Positions 1 to 9,166 of a DNA stretch of 64,000 nucleotides are shown here, in pieces (the stretch's first letter is position 1; the number at the start of each line of letters is the position of its first letter). The notes below the pieces were generated by a model. It was not told where the DNA came from. It did no database searches and saw only the letters and a list, made by a program, of their open reading frames with translations. The stretch is taken from the NCBI GenBank assembly GCA_026770025.1, contig JAMXDE010000084.1, forward strand, positions 1 to 64,000. Direction: 5' to 3'. The stretch comes from Craspedostauros australis (Eukaryota; Bacillariophyta; Bacillariophyceae; Mastogloiales; Achnanthaceae). Both the position numbers and the translations under genes were made by a program.

Positions 1-184
1 GTCACCAAGTCCAAACCATTCCTGCTGGCATCGTATTACCCCAAACACAATCAACCACGGATGACAGGCAGACGATTGAAGTGCGCCAACAATTCTTCAC
101 ATCACCGAAAACAACGAACTGTTGATGTTGATGTACACAGAACAACTACTCAACGACTATGGCAATACATGTCCTTGTTCTGTG
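1..184. repeat. Dispersed repeat, copy 1 (cut by window edge)
   Basis: These 184 bases match 50912-51096 in the same orientation with only scattered substitutions and small indels. The match starts at the first base of the window, so the repeat probably extends to the left. It ends abruptly at 'TTCTGTG', after which the two copies are unrelated. There is no open frame in common and no terminal repeat, so I cannot say whether this is a mobile-element fragment or a duplicated intergenic segment. Confidence 0.85.
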
Positions 185-342
185 GAAGAGATCATTGTTG
201 TACTTGCATATGACTACATGCATTGATGGAGGTGTCAGCCAACGTATGATGCGTACGCATACATAACCAGTAAAGCAATGCATGGGTGAAACAAGCAGCC
301 ACGCGAAACATTGCATGCTGAAAAGGATGGATGAAGGCAACC

Positions 343-1440
343 ATGGCAAGAGACGGAGATGGAGATGTTGTTGATGCTGATGATGATGACGCATGGGAAG
401 TGGCGATGAGGAGCAATCGCAAACGCATCGCATCGATCGGCGACATCAGAAAGGAAGATATCAAGGCAATTGCATAGGTAAACAATCACATGAACAATCG
501 CAGCACCAACAACGGTGCCAACAGCAGTGGCAAACGACGCCATGGTTCCGTGATGAGGCCTGGATTCAAGTGATCAGCAGCAGCGCCCACGCTGGATGTG
601 CCGTCGGCAGCTGAGATTCAATACCTGCTGGACGAGTCCATTCATGATGAGATCGGACGCAGCAACTTCTTCAGGACCTGTAGCACCAGGTGTTCAGAGA
701 TACTCCTTCTATTACAGCCACCACTACGCACATCATTACCACCAACGCCCGCTCATGCTGAAGCTCAAAGCGATGCATCGCAGCCACAACTGCAAATGAT
801 GAGATTGAGGCACTGTGTCATCGGATCCACAAGTCGGAGAAATCTTCTGCTCCGGAATCAGCAACTTTCCCATGGCTCTCCATCCTTGCCGGCCGCATCT
901 GGAGCCCATGTGGCAGCTGGCGTGCGCTTGCGCCTTGCGTGATGCCATCCAACAACGGCGGAAGCAACACCAATGAGCCAACAGTCGCGATACATACATC
1001 CCGCCCCGTCAAGTTGCAGTGGGGTACGACGATCCATGCATGACACCAGCGGATGCCACCATCCTTTTCCACACAATTCCTTCCGCACAACTCCTTCCAC
1101 ATCATTGAAACCAACGAACGCGGAAAGCATTTGATTGGCGACGACGATCTCGGCGGCAACAGTGGTGGCCAGACCATCGTCGTCATGCCACACTGCCCAA
1201 TGATGCTGTATGGTACACCAACGCGCTGTTCACTCACCAGGATCATCTGCAACGCAGCGGCATGATCATCAGCAATGCATTGGCCAAAGAGCATGCCTTG
1301 CCGTCCAGCCAGTCAGGCTGTGCTGCGAATGATACGGTCGTGCGTAGAACAGCGCGCTGCGCGAGTCACCAAAGGCGAAATCCAAGATGTGCCGGGCGCA
1401 CCATTGGATGTATCACTGATAGCTATCTTACGAAATATGG
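343..1440 (+). pseudogene. SRR1-like pseudogene, copy 1
   Basis: Pieces of an SRR1-like protein (the family of Arabidopsis SENSITIVITY TO RED LIGHT REDUCED 1) can be read in changing frames. An ATG at 343 opens an acidic then basic start ending in TAG at 472. A segment AEIQYLLDESIHDEIGRSNFF lies near 605-670. PMWQLACACALRDAIQQ lies near 908-955. DDPCMTP lies at 1028-1048, and ETNERGKHL followed by the family signature MPHCPMMLY lies at 1107-1211. The frame changes between DDPCMTP and ETNERGK, and again right after MPHCPMMLY, where about five extra bases throw the following TNALFT...GMIISNALAKEHA into another frame. No single ORF or simple intron set repairs this. Function of intact members is linked to circadian and light signalling in plants; here the gene appears dead. 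The exact 3' end is uncertain. Confidence 0.6.
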
Positions 1441-3455
1441 TGAAGTAGTTACTTCTCTGATTACAGCCTATTCATTTCCTCTTCTTCATGACGCGCTCAC
1501 TTCTGTCTACTGTTGTTGTGATTCACTCCTCTTCTGCAGCGGCAGCGCCATCGGCCTCAGCCAGGTGCGACGGACCGCACGAGGTTCATCAACGTTGCAC
1601 GATCCATGTATGAATCCACTTGTGCTGTACCCTCACTTTCATCCACGACCTTGTACAAATCCATCATGGACATGGCACTGTACTTGTCATCAACTTCATT
1701 GCTTGCCGCTCCCCCACTGCAGATGGCATGGATCTCTCCCGGCAGTTGAGGGTGTTGAAACAACTTGCTGCAATCTTCACGAGCGAGTAAAGTCTGCATG
1801 TTTCGAGCTGCCAGCCTCATCGACGCATCTTTCAACACCATGCAGTTGTGTTGATCAGCGAAGATCAACGCATCTACCATGGTGTCTTCTGTGAGATGAG
1901 TGCGGGCCAACTCTGCTTCAAGAACAAGCTTGAGTCGCCAGAAGCCGAACTCGTTGGCCACAAGGATCAGCTGTTGTAGATCGTCCTGTCCATCGAGGGT
2001 GGGAGTTGGCTGGTCAGCGCCATCATCATCGTCATGAGCGCCATCGCGGGTATCAGTATCGTTGTCCGGAGTGCTGTGATCGAAGGATATCTCACCTGTG
2101 TAGATGCATTCGAGGACACGTTGGACATGTTTGGGTTGATGGTTGGGAAGAGGGATGAGCCTGCGGGTGAGGGCAGTGGCAGAATCAGTGCCGTCATCAG
2201 TGCCGTCATCGACATGCTGATGTTGGATTCCCGAGTCGATCAATGTCTGAATGGACGGAACAGTGACCATGAGGACTCCGGAGTTTGCTTTGATTGGCTG
2301 TTGTTCGTCGCCTTGTCCGCACAGGAAGGTGGTGTCTGCCTTGGCCTCAGACCGAACAGCGCTGCGACGATCTTGGTCGATGCTGATGTTGGTTGCTGTG
2401 TGGATTTTAGGATTGCTGTGCTTGGTTGGTGTTGTGATGGTGTTTGTGTGGCTTTGCTTGCGCACCTGCATCTCTGTTTGCAGCTGTGTCTGCAGTTGCA
2501 AGTTGCGTTGACTGAGATGACCGAGACGCTTCATGATTGATGTCATCATCTTGACCTGATATTCCGCTTTGATTAATTCGACGGGTGTTTTGTTGTCGTT
2601 GTTTTGGATGTCGATATTGACCTTGGCTGATTCGATGAGGTACTTGACGCATTCAGAATAGCCGCCGGCGCATGCTCGATGGAGTGGAGTGTCGCCATCG
2701 TTGTTCTTGCAGTTGACATCGGCGTTGCATGTTTCGATGAGGTACTTGACACACTCCAGGCTGCCATAGTAGCATGCTCTATGAAGTGGAGCGTAGCCAT
2801 CGTCGTTTTTGCAGTTGACATCGGCGTTGGCTGATTCGATGAGGTACTCGACGCATTCAGAATGGCCTTCAATGCATGCATCGTGAAGTGGAGTGTTGCC
2901 ACCTTTGTTCTTGCAGTTGACATCGGCGTTGCATGTTTCGATGAGGTACTTCACACACTCCAGGCTGCCTTTGCTGCATGCTGTATGAAGTGGAGTGTCG
3001 CCATCGCCGTCTTTGACCTTGTTGACATCGGCGTTGGCTGATTCGATGAGGTACTTCACACATTTCAGGCTGCCTCCAACGCATGCTTTATGAAGTGGAG
3101 TCCAGCCACAGTAGTCTTTGACCGTGTTGACATCACGTCCTTCATTCTGCTCCTTCCATTCCTTCAACACCGACAGATCACCTCTCTTGGCAGCATTAAG
3201 GAGTTGTTTGTTCGAGACATTCGGCATGTTGGTCGTTGGTTGTTGAGCTGTTGGTAGACAAACAATTGCTGGATGATTGCTCAATGTGTTCACGGTCTTA
3301 TGATGAAGATGCTGACTGATGGTATGAGACCAAACTGTTGCAAGGAATAGCAAGGTTGTTGTTGTCTTGTTCGCACGTTCTGTTTCTCTGTTCCATGATT
3401 GCACTCTTGTTTGTCGTGGAAGAGGTGGTTGGTGCGGATCCTTCTCGACATCCAC
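1013..3455. repeat. Segmental duplication, copy 1 (continues at 9334-9440)
   Basis: From GTTGCAGTGGGG at 1013 to the E1 insertion point at 3455, and again from 9334 to about 9440, the sequence is closely similar to 31949-34285. The unit contains the 3' part of the SRR1-like pseudogene and an ankyrin-BTB gene with its upstream region. Differences are point substitutions, two missing ankyrin repeats in the other copy, a different (CA)n length near 9343 versus 34188, and the E1 retrotransposon, which is present only here. Confidence 0.9.
1557..3227 (-). CDS. Ankyrin-repeat BTB/POZ protein, copy 1
   Basis: A 556-residue protein if translation starts at the ATG at 3227 (MPNVSNKQLL). The frame stays open upstream to 3461, but that part is rich in Thr/His/Gln, has no domain and probably is 5' UTR. 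Residues about 5-205 hold five good ankyrin repeats (TPLHKAC, ADVN cores) plus a degenerate sixth (NKTPVELI). A Gln/Thr-rich linker follows. A BTB/POZ domain starts near residue 285 (FLCGQGDEQQPIKANSGVLM) with its typical RVLECIYTGEISF helix, and a BACK-like helical tail ends the protein. Ankyrin-BTB proteins usually act as adaptors, for example to bring substrates to cullin-3 ubiquitin ligases; that role is inferred from the family. The stop is TGA. A near-identical paralogue lies at 32496-33950. The E1 retrotransposon sits 228 bp upstream of the ATG and may have changed the promoter or 5' UTR. Confidence 0.85.
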   Translation of the reverse strand: MPNVSNKQLLNAAKRGDLSVLKEWKEQNEGRDVNTVKDYCGWTPLHKACVGGSLKCVKYLIESANADVNKVKDGDGDTPLHTACSKGSLECVKYLIETCNADVNCKNKGGNTPLHDACIEGHSECVEYLIESANADVNCKNDDGYAPLHRACYYGSLECVKYLIETCNADVNCKNNDGDTPLHRACAGGYSECVKYLIESAKVNIDIQNNDNKTPVELIKAEYQVKMMTSIMKRLGHLSQRNLQLQTQLQTEMQVRKQSHTNTITTPTKHSNPKIHTATNISIDQDRRSAVRSEAKADTTFLCGQGDEQQPIKANSGVLMVTVPSIQTLIDSGIQHQHVDDGTDDGTDSATALTRRLIPLPNHQPKHVQRVLECIYTGEISFDHSTPDNDTDTRDGAHDDDDGADQPTPTLDGQDDLQQLILVANEFGFWRLKLVLEAELARTHLTEDTMVDALIFADQHNCMVLKDASMRLAARNMQTLLAREDCSKLFQHPQLPGEIHAICSGGAASNEVDDKYSAMSMMDLYKVVDESEGTAQVDSYMDRATLMNLVRSVAPG

Positions 3456-3625
3456 TGACAATTCTCACAGAATTCCTTACTTCTTACTCTTCTACTAATC
3501 CTATTAGTCAAATACTGGTCGGGGGCTGTCTTCGGACAGCACTCACAAATAAACAACAAGAGCTCCGACCAGGGCACGAAACAACGGGCCAATACATCTT
3601 TCGTAGTTACTTGCACTGTTTGACA
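3456..3625 (+). repeat. E1 5' LTR (170 bp)
   Basis: Unusually short LTR. It contains two perfect hairpins: ACTAAT-CCT-ATTAGT at 3494-3508, and GCTGTC-TTCG-GACAGC at 3525-3540 with a UUCG tetraloop. AATAAA follows at 3548-3553 and may be the polyadenylation signal. The boundaries are fixed by the target duplication. Compared with the 3' LTR, this copy keeps both CpG sites that are TpG there. Confidence 0.97.
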
Positions 3626-3648
3626 GATTAAGAGTCGTGCTTACCAAC
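3626..3648 (+). promoter_or_regulatory. E1 primer-binding site, tRNA-Lys(CUU) anticodon-arm match
   Basis: The bases immediately after the 5' LTR start GATTAAGAGTCG. Their reverse complement is CGACTCTTAATC, which is a tRNA anticodon arm: loop CTCTTAA (anticodon CUU, Lys) flanked by GA and TC that can pair. Continuing the reverse complement gives AAGCA and then GTTGGT, which resembles the D-arm just upstream in tRNA-Lys. This resembles the half-tRNA priming known for Drosophila copia, although that element uses initiator tRNA-Met. The assignment is inferred from general tRNA structure. Confidence 0.6.
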
Positions 3649-3694
3649 ACTGAGCAACACCACACCACCTTTCACCATCTTACGAGTTGCCACC

Positions 3695-5092
3695 ATGGAC
3701 CGACCAACCAACATCAACACCTTCAACAAGATCATCCAAGAGCTGGTACAGCTCGATGACGAGGAGATGGCGTTCATCGGCGAGAAACTCGGGAGAATCA
3801 ATCGTGTCATCCGCAATCCGGACATCACAATCGTGGCAGCTTTGGCGCTCTCGCCAATGCTGTCATCAATCAACATCACAAACATCCTCCGCATCTTCGC
3901 GTACGCGCGAGCCAACACCATCACTGCACGCACCGATTGGGCAGCAATCGACTTGTTCAACGAAGCGAACAGCTACGATCCATCGGCAGTCGGCACGCCA
4001 GTTGCGAACGCAGCTGCTCAAGTGCGATCGGAAATGGCGATCAGGGAGGCAGCCGCAGCAGCGGATGCCACTGGAACCGCGGGTCGCGAAATCACCGCCA
4101 GCTCACCGAGCCGCGCGAGACGCACCCCACGGTCACCACGAACCCCACGGACTCCATCAGGATGGAAGTTCGACAAGATCAGCATGCCAGAGGCACCTGA
4201 GTTCACCGGGAACAACAGCAACTGGTATGACTGGAAGATCGCATTCAAGCGGCAGCTGGTCACATCCAGATACGCCGCGTACCTCGAAGTTGACAAGCCA
4301 TCACACTTCAGCGCGGAGATCGATGCACAGCTCTACACTGTCCTGCACACCAAGACAGAGAAGGGGTGCGCAGCATTCATCGTGGAAGCGCATGACCCGA
4401 ACGGCCATGACGCATACCAGGTGCTCGTACGCAACTACGAGTCCGTCGACCACAAAGCTGAGGCCATCGCAGAAGAAGAACAGAAGATCGCCGAGCTCCG
4501 TTACGACGGATCAGAGCCCTTCCCAGTCTTCGTCAATGACTTCTCCAAATGCATCCGTGTCATGGAGCAGAACGGAAAGCAGATGACCGACCAGCAGAAG
4601 ATCGCGAAGTTCTTTCGCAACATTACCGACGATCGCTTCACAAGCGAGATGTCCAGATTCCGTAACACGGAACAATCCTTCAACACAATCCGCGAGGCAT
4701 TCATGCAACATGATGCGCTACTCACGAAGTCGGAAGGACACTACTCTCCCAAGCGCAACCGTCGCTACCAGCAGAAGGACAACAAGGACGATCGCAAGAG
4801 GCCACGCGAATCCTCCAAGTGGGATCGCAAGGGCGCCGCATCGTTTCGGTTGCCGGACTCCGTCTTCCGTCGCATGCCGGTGAGCACTCAAGTGCTCCTC
4901 GTCGAAGCGTCTCGTCACTTCCGCACCACGGGGAAACCAATCGATGAGGAAACCCTCAAGCGCAACAAGCCAGCAGACTATGCGCGCAACCTCGAGTTGC
5001 CCATGACCCAGCGAGGGCCCAAGCGGCCTCGCACGGGCGATCACAAGACCAGACGATCCGGCACCCAAGGACCATGGAACGCCGGTTCTTGA
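3695..5092 (+). CDS. E1 Gag protein
   Basis: A 465-residue Gag with an ATG in good context (CACCATGG). Residues about 1-130 are alpha-helical and unlike anything I recognise. Then come a Pro/Arg/Ser-rich basic stretch and, from about residue 160, the copia-type capsid core (FTGNNSNWYDWKIAFKRQL, then AEEEQKIAEL and FRNITDDRF). The C terminus is very basic (KRNRRYQQKDNKDDRKRPR). There is no CCHC zinc knuckle; the basic tail may bind RNA instead. The ORF ends in TGA at 5090-5092 followed by C, and the same frame stays open into Pol, so Gag-Pol could be produced by readthrough of this stop. Confidence 0.85.
   Translation: MDRPTNINTFNKIIQELVQLDDEEMAFIGEKLGRINRVIRNPDITIVAALALSPMLSSINITNILRIFAYARANTITARTDWAAIDLFNEANSYDPSAVGTPVANAAAQVRSEMAIREAAAAADATGTAGREITASSPSRARRTPRSPRTPRTPSGWKFDKISMPEAPEFTGNNSNWYDWKIAFKRQLVTSRYAAYLEVDKPSHFSAEIDAQLYTVLHTKTEKGCAAFIVEAHDPNGHDAYQVLVRNYESVDHKAEAIAEEEQKIAELRYDGSEPFPVFVNDFSKCIRVMEQNGKQMTDQQKIAKFFRNITDDRFTSEMSRFRNTEQSFNTIREAFMQHDALLTKSEGHYSPKRNRRYQQKDNKDDRKRPRESSKWDRKGAASFRLPDSVFRRMPVSTQVLLVEASRHFRTTGKPIDEETLKRNKPADYARNLELPMTQRGPKRPRTGDHKTRRSGTQGPWNAGS
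5090..5092 (+). other. Gag/Pol junction stop (UGA-C), candidate readthrough site in E1
   Basis: TGA followed by CAATCA separates Gag and Pol in one continuous reading frame; there is no other stop from 3695 to 9164. UGA followed by C is a leaky stop context in many eukaryotes. The alternative is a recent point mutation. E3 and E4 have UGA in comparable positions. Confidence 0.5.
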
Positions 5093-8000
5093 CAATCAAA
5101 GACGGGCACAACTCGCCGTCAGTCGGAGATTGTCATCCACCTCAAACCCCGCGACTGTAGGGGGGCGAGCGTGACGACCGCAGCGGGAATGCCCGGACGT
5201 GCACGTCCGGTGGCACCACAAGAGTCCCGTCCGTGCACAACCCACCTGACAGTGGAGCATTGCATCCGAAGGGCGAGAGTAACGAACAATAGCCAAGGCT
5301 TTATCATCCTAGACTCAGGGGCGGACGGAGACATCGTTCATGCGTCGGGCTGGGAGGTGACCCACACACACCAACAAGAGTTTCGTGCCCGAGGGGCGAC
5401 GATCAACTCACCAATCGAGACATTCCAAATGGTCGACGCGGTGGCAGCATACGAGCCCCCATCAGGCGGCGTGATCCTCATCAAAGCGAACTACGTGGCT
5501 CTCGACAAGCATCCACAGCAGACGGAATCACTGTTTAACACACATCATATGCGCGCGTCCGGACTGAACGTCTACGATCGCCTCATTGAACATCAGGGAC
5601 AGCAGCGGGTCTCATCGGACGAAATCAGCATACCACTGGAGAACCATGAAGGCAACACGCTCCGAATTCCCATCCGAAAGCCGACAGCCCACGAGATGGC
5701 AACGGCACGGCATATCATCATATGCGACAGACATCAGCGTCTACGACGCAATGCGGGTCGGGTTGATTTCACGCGAATCTTCCGACACCTTCCACCACAC
5801 GTGGTGGAGAAAACCATGGCGGCATCCACTCAGCTGGCGGATACTCCGATCGAGGCAGAGTCAAGACTTATCCCGCGGCAGTATCGGGCGCAGCGAGCAG
5901 GCGTGCTGCAACCCACCAGAATCGACGGCAGAGTTGACACGGACACGTTCTTCTCTACCGTCCAGTCCATCAGACACTACAAGTGTTTCCAACTATTCTC
6001 GCATCACCAATCGAAATTCATCTGGGCGAAGCCACTGAGCCGCGAGGCCATGGCGCCAGGGGCGCTAACGGACTTCATCATCCGCGTCGGCGCTCCGGAT
6101 CTACTCGTTTCAGACAATTCGCAGGTGCAATCGGGCAAGGCATGGAAAGCGGTCACATCCCGCTATCTGATCAAGCACCAGTTCACTGTGCCCATGAATC
6201 AGAACCAGAACCACGCAGAACGGGCGATCGGCAATGTCAAGCGACATGCATACCAGCTTCTGTGGGCCGCCTCGGCGCCACTCTCATTCTGGTGCTATGC
6301 TGTGCAACACGCGATCGACACATGGAACTACACGGCGAAGGCGAGCCTCCAATGGCGCACTCCAATTGAGATTCTTCGCGGCAACACTCCCGACATCTCG
6401 ATGTTTCGCTTCACGTTCTTCCAACCCGTATGGTTCTTCGAACCCATGACCAAATTTCCCAACCATCCATTCAAGCCAGGGTACTTCCTTGGCATCGCAT
6501 GGAACCACGGCGACCCATTCACCTACACCATATGGTCTCCACGAGGTGATGACGTCGCGAAGGGCACCGCGCTTGTGCGAAACATCGTCAAGCCGCGTGT
6601 CGTCGAAGACGCCATTCCTCCACGCATCACAGATGCGGAGATCAACCGTATCGCTAAGCTCGATATCATCCACACCACTACGCGCGGCGAATCCGGCGAA
6701 CGCGCCAGAGCCAAGACATTGCCGGCGGAACTCGCTCGACAGGTCCGCGAGGCCATCGACGCGATTGCCATGCAGTCAGGGGCGGCGGCGGGCCCACCGG
6801 AGCCGGAGACGCAGGAGGTCAGGGGCGTATCCGAGAATAACACGCCAGCAGGCACGGCTGACCGATGGTTCGGTCAACCAAACATAATTCCCAACGACGG
6901 CGGCATGCTGGAACATAATGCACACGGCGTCATCTCAGATGACGACGGCGACGCATCCACGGGTAACATCTCTGTGGAGATCGATGACTCCAAAGTCACG
7001 GCGATGCCAGATCCTCCGGAGCACCGCTCTCAGGGGCGTGAGTCCTCTCTCATCGAGAGAGAGCATGACGAGCTGTTCCGAAATCAGGTCGAAAACGAGA
7101 AATCTGACGACTTGGCAATCAACTCCATCCTCAGCCACGCATTCAGAGACGGACATCTACACTTCAATGTGCAATGGTCCAATACTGAAACGCAATGGTT
7201 CCGATATGACGTGATCCGAGCCGACCATCCCGAAATGGTAGCACGATACATCATTGACAACGAACCACGACGCAACGGTCGACACAATCGACAATCACAA
7301 GTCCTACTCAAGTGGGCAAAGCATGCACTGCGAGCCATCAGGCGCAGAATCCGCAGAATCGAGCGGACTCGAGCATTCGCAATGGATGACGACGACAACA
7401 TCATCATCATCAGACGAATCCGTCCAGGCAAGAAGAAGCCGAAACGAGACTACTTCGCCACTGTATACCAATACGGTGTCGAGGTCCCACGCAACATGAA
7501 ACATGCATTGCAACTGGATGAAGCCAATGGGGATCACCAATGGAGAGATGCAGCGAAGAAAGAGATCGACGCATTGATCGAACTCGACTGTTTCACATTC
7601 CACCCATCGACATACCAACCACCAGCAGACTACCAGAGCACGAAACTCCGACTCATATTCGCGGTCAAGCAAGATCTGCGACGTAAGGGGCGCTTGGTAG
7701 CAGGCGGGCATCTCATCGAGCTGGCGGACAACATCCGAGTCTACTCTTCAACCGTCAAGTCGACAAGCGTCCGCATCCTTGATGCAATAGCAGATGCAAA
7801 CAACCTGCAACAGCTATGTGGCGACGTCGGCAACGCATTCGTCAATGCGTACACCAATGAGAAGATCTACGCGACAGCAGGAAAGGCATTCGACGACAAA
7901 GAAGGACAAGTCATCGTGCTCAAGAAAGCACTGTACGGTCTTCGGTCGAGCGCTCAACGATTCCATGCACACTTCGCTAACACTCTCTCATCAATGGGAT

Positions 8001-9166
8001 TCACGCCATCCCGGCATGATCAAGATGTATGGATCCAGCGCAGAGACGACTCTGGCTACGATTACATCTGCACCCACGTCGACGACTTCAAGATAGTCGC
8101 CAAAGACCCAGATCAGTACATGAAGGCGATCCAACAAGTCTACACAGTCAAAGACATCGGACCGCCGAAGTACTATCTCGGCAACGATTATTCCAGGAAC
8201 GCAAAAGGAAAATGGAGCGTCGGATGCGACAAATACATTTCCAATGCGCTGGACAAGATCGAACGGCTCCATGGGGAACTGCATGACCAACATGTGCCCA
8301 TGAAGAGCAAGGATCATCCGGAAACGGATGATACGCCACTACTAACACCTGACGAGCAACAACAGTTCCAGCAGCTCATCGGCATGCTGAACTGGGTTGT
8401 ACAGCTCGGACATTTCGACGTCGCATTTGCCACCTCTTCTCTATCACGTTTCACATCAACACCACGAAAAGGGCATCTCACGAGAGCACTTAAGATATGG
8501 GGATACCTCAAGAGCAAATCCACGCTGAGAACCATGATTGACTCACAACCCATCGCATTCGAGAACTTCAATCCAGAATCGCCCAACCCGGAGATGGTTG
8601 CACAGATGAAGGAAGAGTACCCCGAAGCGGCTGAGGACATTGACGATCAGGCACCGGCAGCGATATATCCTGAGATCCAGATGTGCGCGTTCGTCGATGC
8701 GGACCACGCTCACGATCTGGTCACGCGGAGATCGAACACCGGCATCGTCATCTTCCTGGGGCGCACCCCAGTGCACTTCTCCAGCAAACGCCAGACATCA
8801 GTCGCAACATCAACATACGGAGCAGAATTCAATGCAATGCGCTCGGCAACCGAGGAAATCATTGCACTCCGATACGCACTCCGATCTCTGGGAGTCACAG
8901 TCAAAGCGCCAACGATCACGTTCGGCGACAACAATGCAGTGATATCGAACACGACCATTGCAGACAGCTTGCTTCAAAAGAAGCACGTGGCAATCTCATT
9001 CCACAGAGTCCGCGAAGCGGTGGGAGCTGGAATCCTTGTCCCAGTCTATGTCCCATCGAAGCGGAACTTTGCAGATATGCTCACGAAGGCACTGGCAAAG
9101 CCAGAACTCACATCATTTGTCACAACTCTGTTCTATGCAGGTCTACCTCGAGATCAAGGGGCGTGA
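5093..9166 (+). CDS. E1 Pol polyprotein (PR-IN-chromodomain-like-RT-RH)
   Basis: About 1,357 codons if read through from Gag; no ATG lies near the start, which supports production as Gag-Pol. The protease motif ILDSGADGD is at about 5306-5332. The integrase catalytic triad is visible as D in DTDTFFS (about 5938), D in VSDNSQV (about 6110) and E in NHAERAIG (about 6215). A chromodomain-like segment lies at about 7117-7264 (FNVQW, TQWFRYD, HPEMVARYI). The reverse transcriptase has DLRRKGRLVAGG, GDVGNAF, LYGLRSSAQRFH and a catalytic HVDD (8075-8086) instead of the usual YVDD. RNase H carries D (FVDADH), E (YGAEFNAM), D (FGDNNAV) and D (FADMLTK). The stop overlaps the first three bases of the 3' LTR. 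All modules look intact. Confidence 0.9.
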   Translation, partial: QSKTGTTRRQSEIVIHLKPRDCRGASVTTAAGMPGRARPVAPQESRPCTTHLTVEHCIRRARVTNNSQGFIILDSGADGDIVHASGWEVTHTHQQEFRARGATINSPIETFQMVDAVAAYEPPSGGVILIKANYVALDKHPQQTESLFNTHHMRASGLNVYDRLIEHQGQQRVSSDEISIPLENHEGNTLRIPIRKPTAHEMATARHIIICDRHQRLRRNAGRVDFTRIFRHLPPHVVEKTMAASTQLADTPIEAESRLIPRQYRAQRAGVLQPTRIDGRVDTDTFFSTVQSIRHYKCFQLFSHHQSKFIWAKPLSREAMAPGALTDFIIRVGAPDLLVSDNSQVQSGKAWKAVTSRYLIKHQFTVPMNQNQNHAERAIGNVKRHAYQLLWAASAPLSFWCYAVQHAIDTWNYTAKASLQWRTPIEILRGNTPDISMFRFTFFQPVWFFEPMTKFPNHPFKPGYFLGIAWNHGDPFTYTIWSPRGDDVAKGTALVRNIVKPRVVEDAIPPRITDAEINRIAKLDIIHTTTRGESGERARAKTLPAELARQVREAIDAIAMQSGAAAGPPEPETQEVRGVSENNTPAGTADRWFGQPNIIPNDGGMLEHNAHGVISDDDGDASTGNISVEIDDSKVTAMPDPPEHRSQGRESSLIEREHDELFRNQVENEKSDDLAINSILSHAFRDGHLHFNVQWSNTETQWFRYDVIRADHPEMVARYIIDNEPRRNGRHNRQSQVLLKWAKHALRAIRRRIRRIERTRAFAMDDDDNIIIIRRIRPGKKKPKRDYFATVYQYGVEVPRNMKHALQLDEANGDHQWRDAAKKEIDALIELDCFTFHPSTYQPPADYQSTKLRLIFAVKQDLRRKGRLVAGGHLIELADNIRVYSSTVKSTSVRILDAIADANNLQQLCGDVGNAFVNAYTNEKIYATAGKAFDDKEGQVIVLKKALYGLRSSAQRFHAHFANTLSSMGFTPSRHDQDVWIQRRDDSGYDYICTHVDDFKIVAKDPDQYMKAIQQVYTVKDIGPPKYYLGNDYSRNAKGKWSVGCDKYISNALDKIERLHGELHDQHVPMKSKDHPETDDTPLLTPDEQQQFQQLIGMLNWVVQLGHFDVAFATSSLSRFTSTPRKGHLTRALKIWGYLKSKSTLRTMIDSQPIAFENFNPESPNPEMVAQMKEEYPEAAEDIDDQAPAAIYPEIQMCAFVDADHAHDLVTRRSNTGIVIFLGRTPVHFSSKRQTSVATSTYGAEFNAMRSATEEIIALRYALRSLGVTVKAPTITFGDNNAVISNTTIADSLLQKKHVAISFHRVREAVGAGILVPVYVPSKRNFADMLTKALAKPELTSFVTTLFYAGLPRDQGA

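Noticed and set aside
3227-3461. Extended N terminus of the ankyrin-BTB protein
   Set aside because: The extension is low complexity, would start at the E1 boundary in copy 1, and includes a (CA)n-encoded stretch in copy 2; the ATG at 3227 fits the ankyrin domain start.
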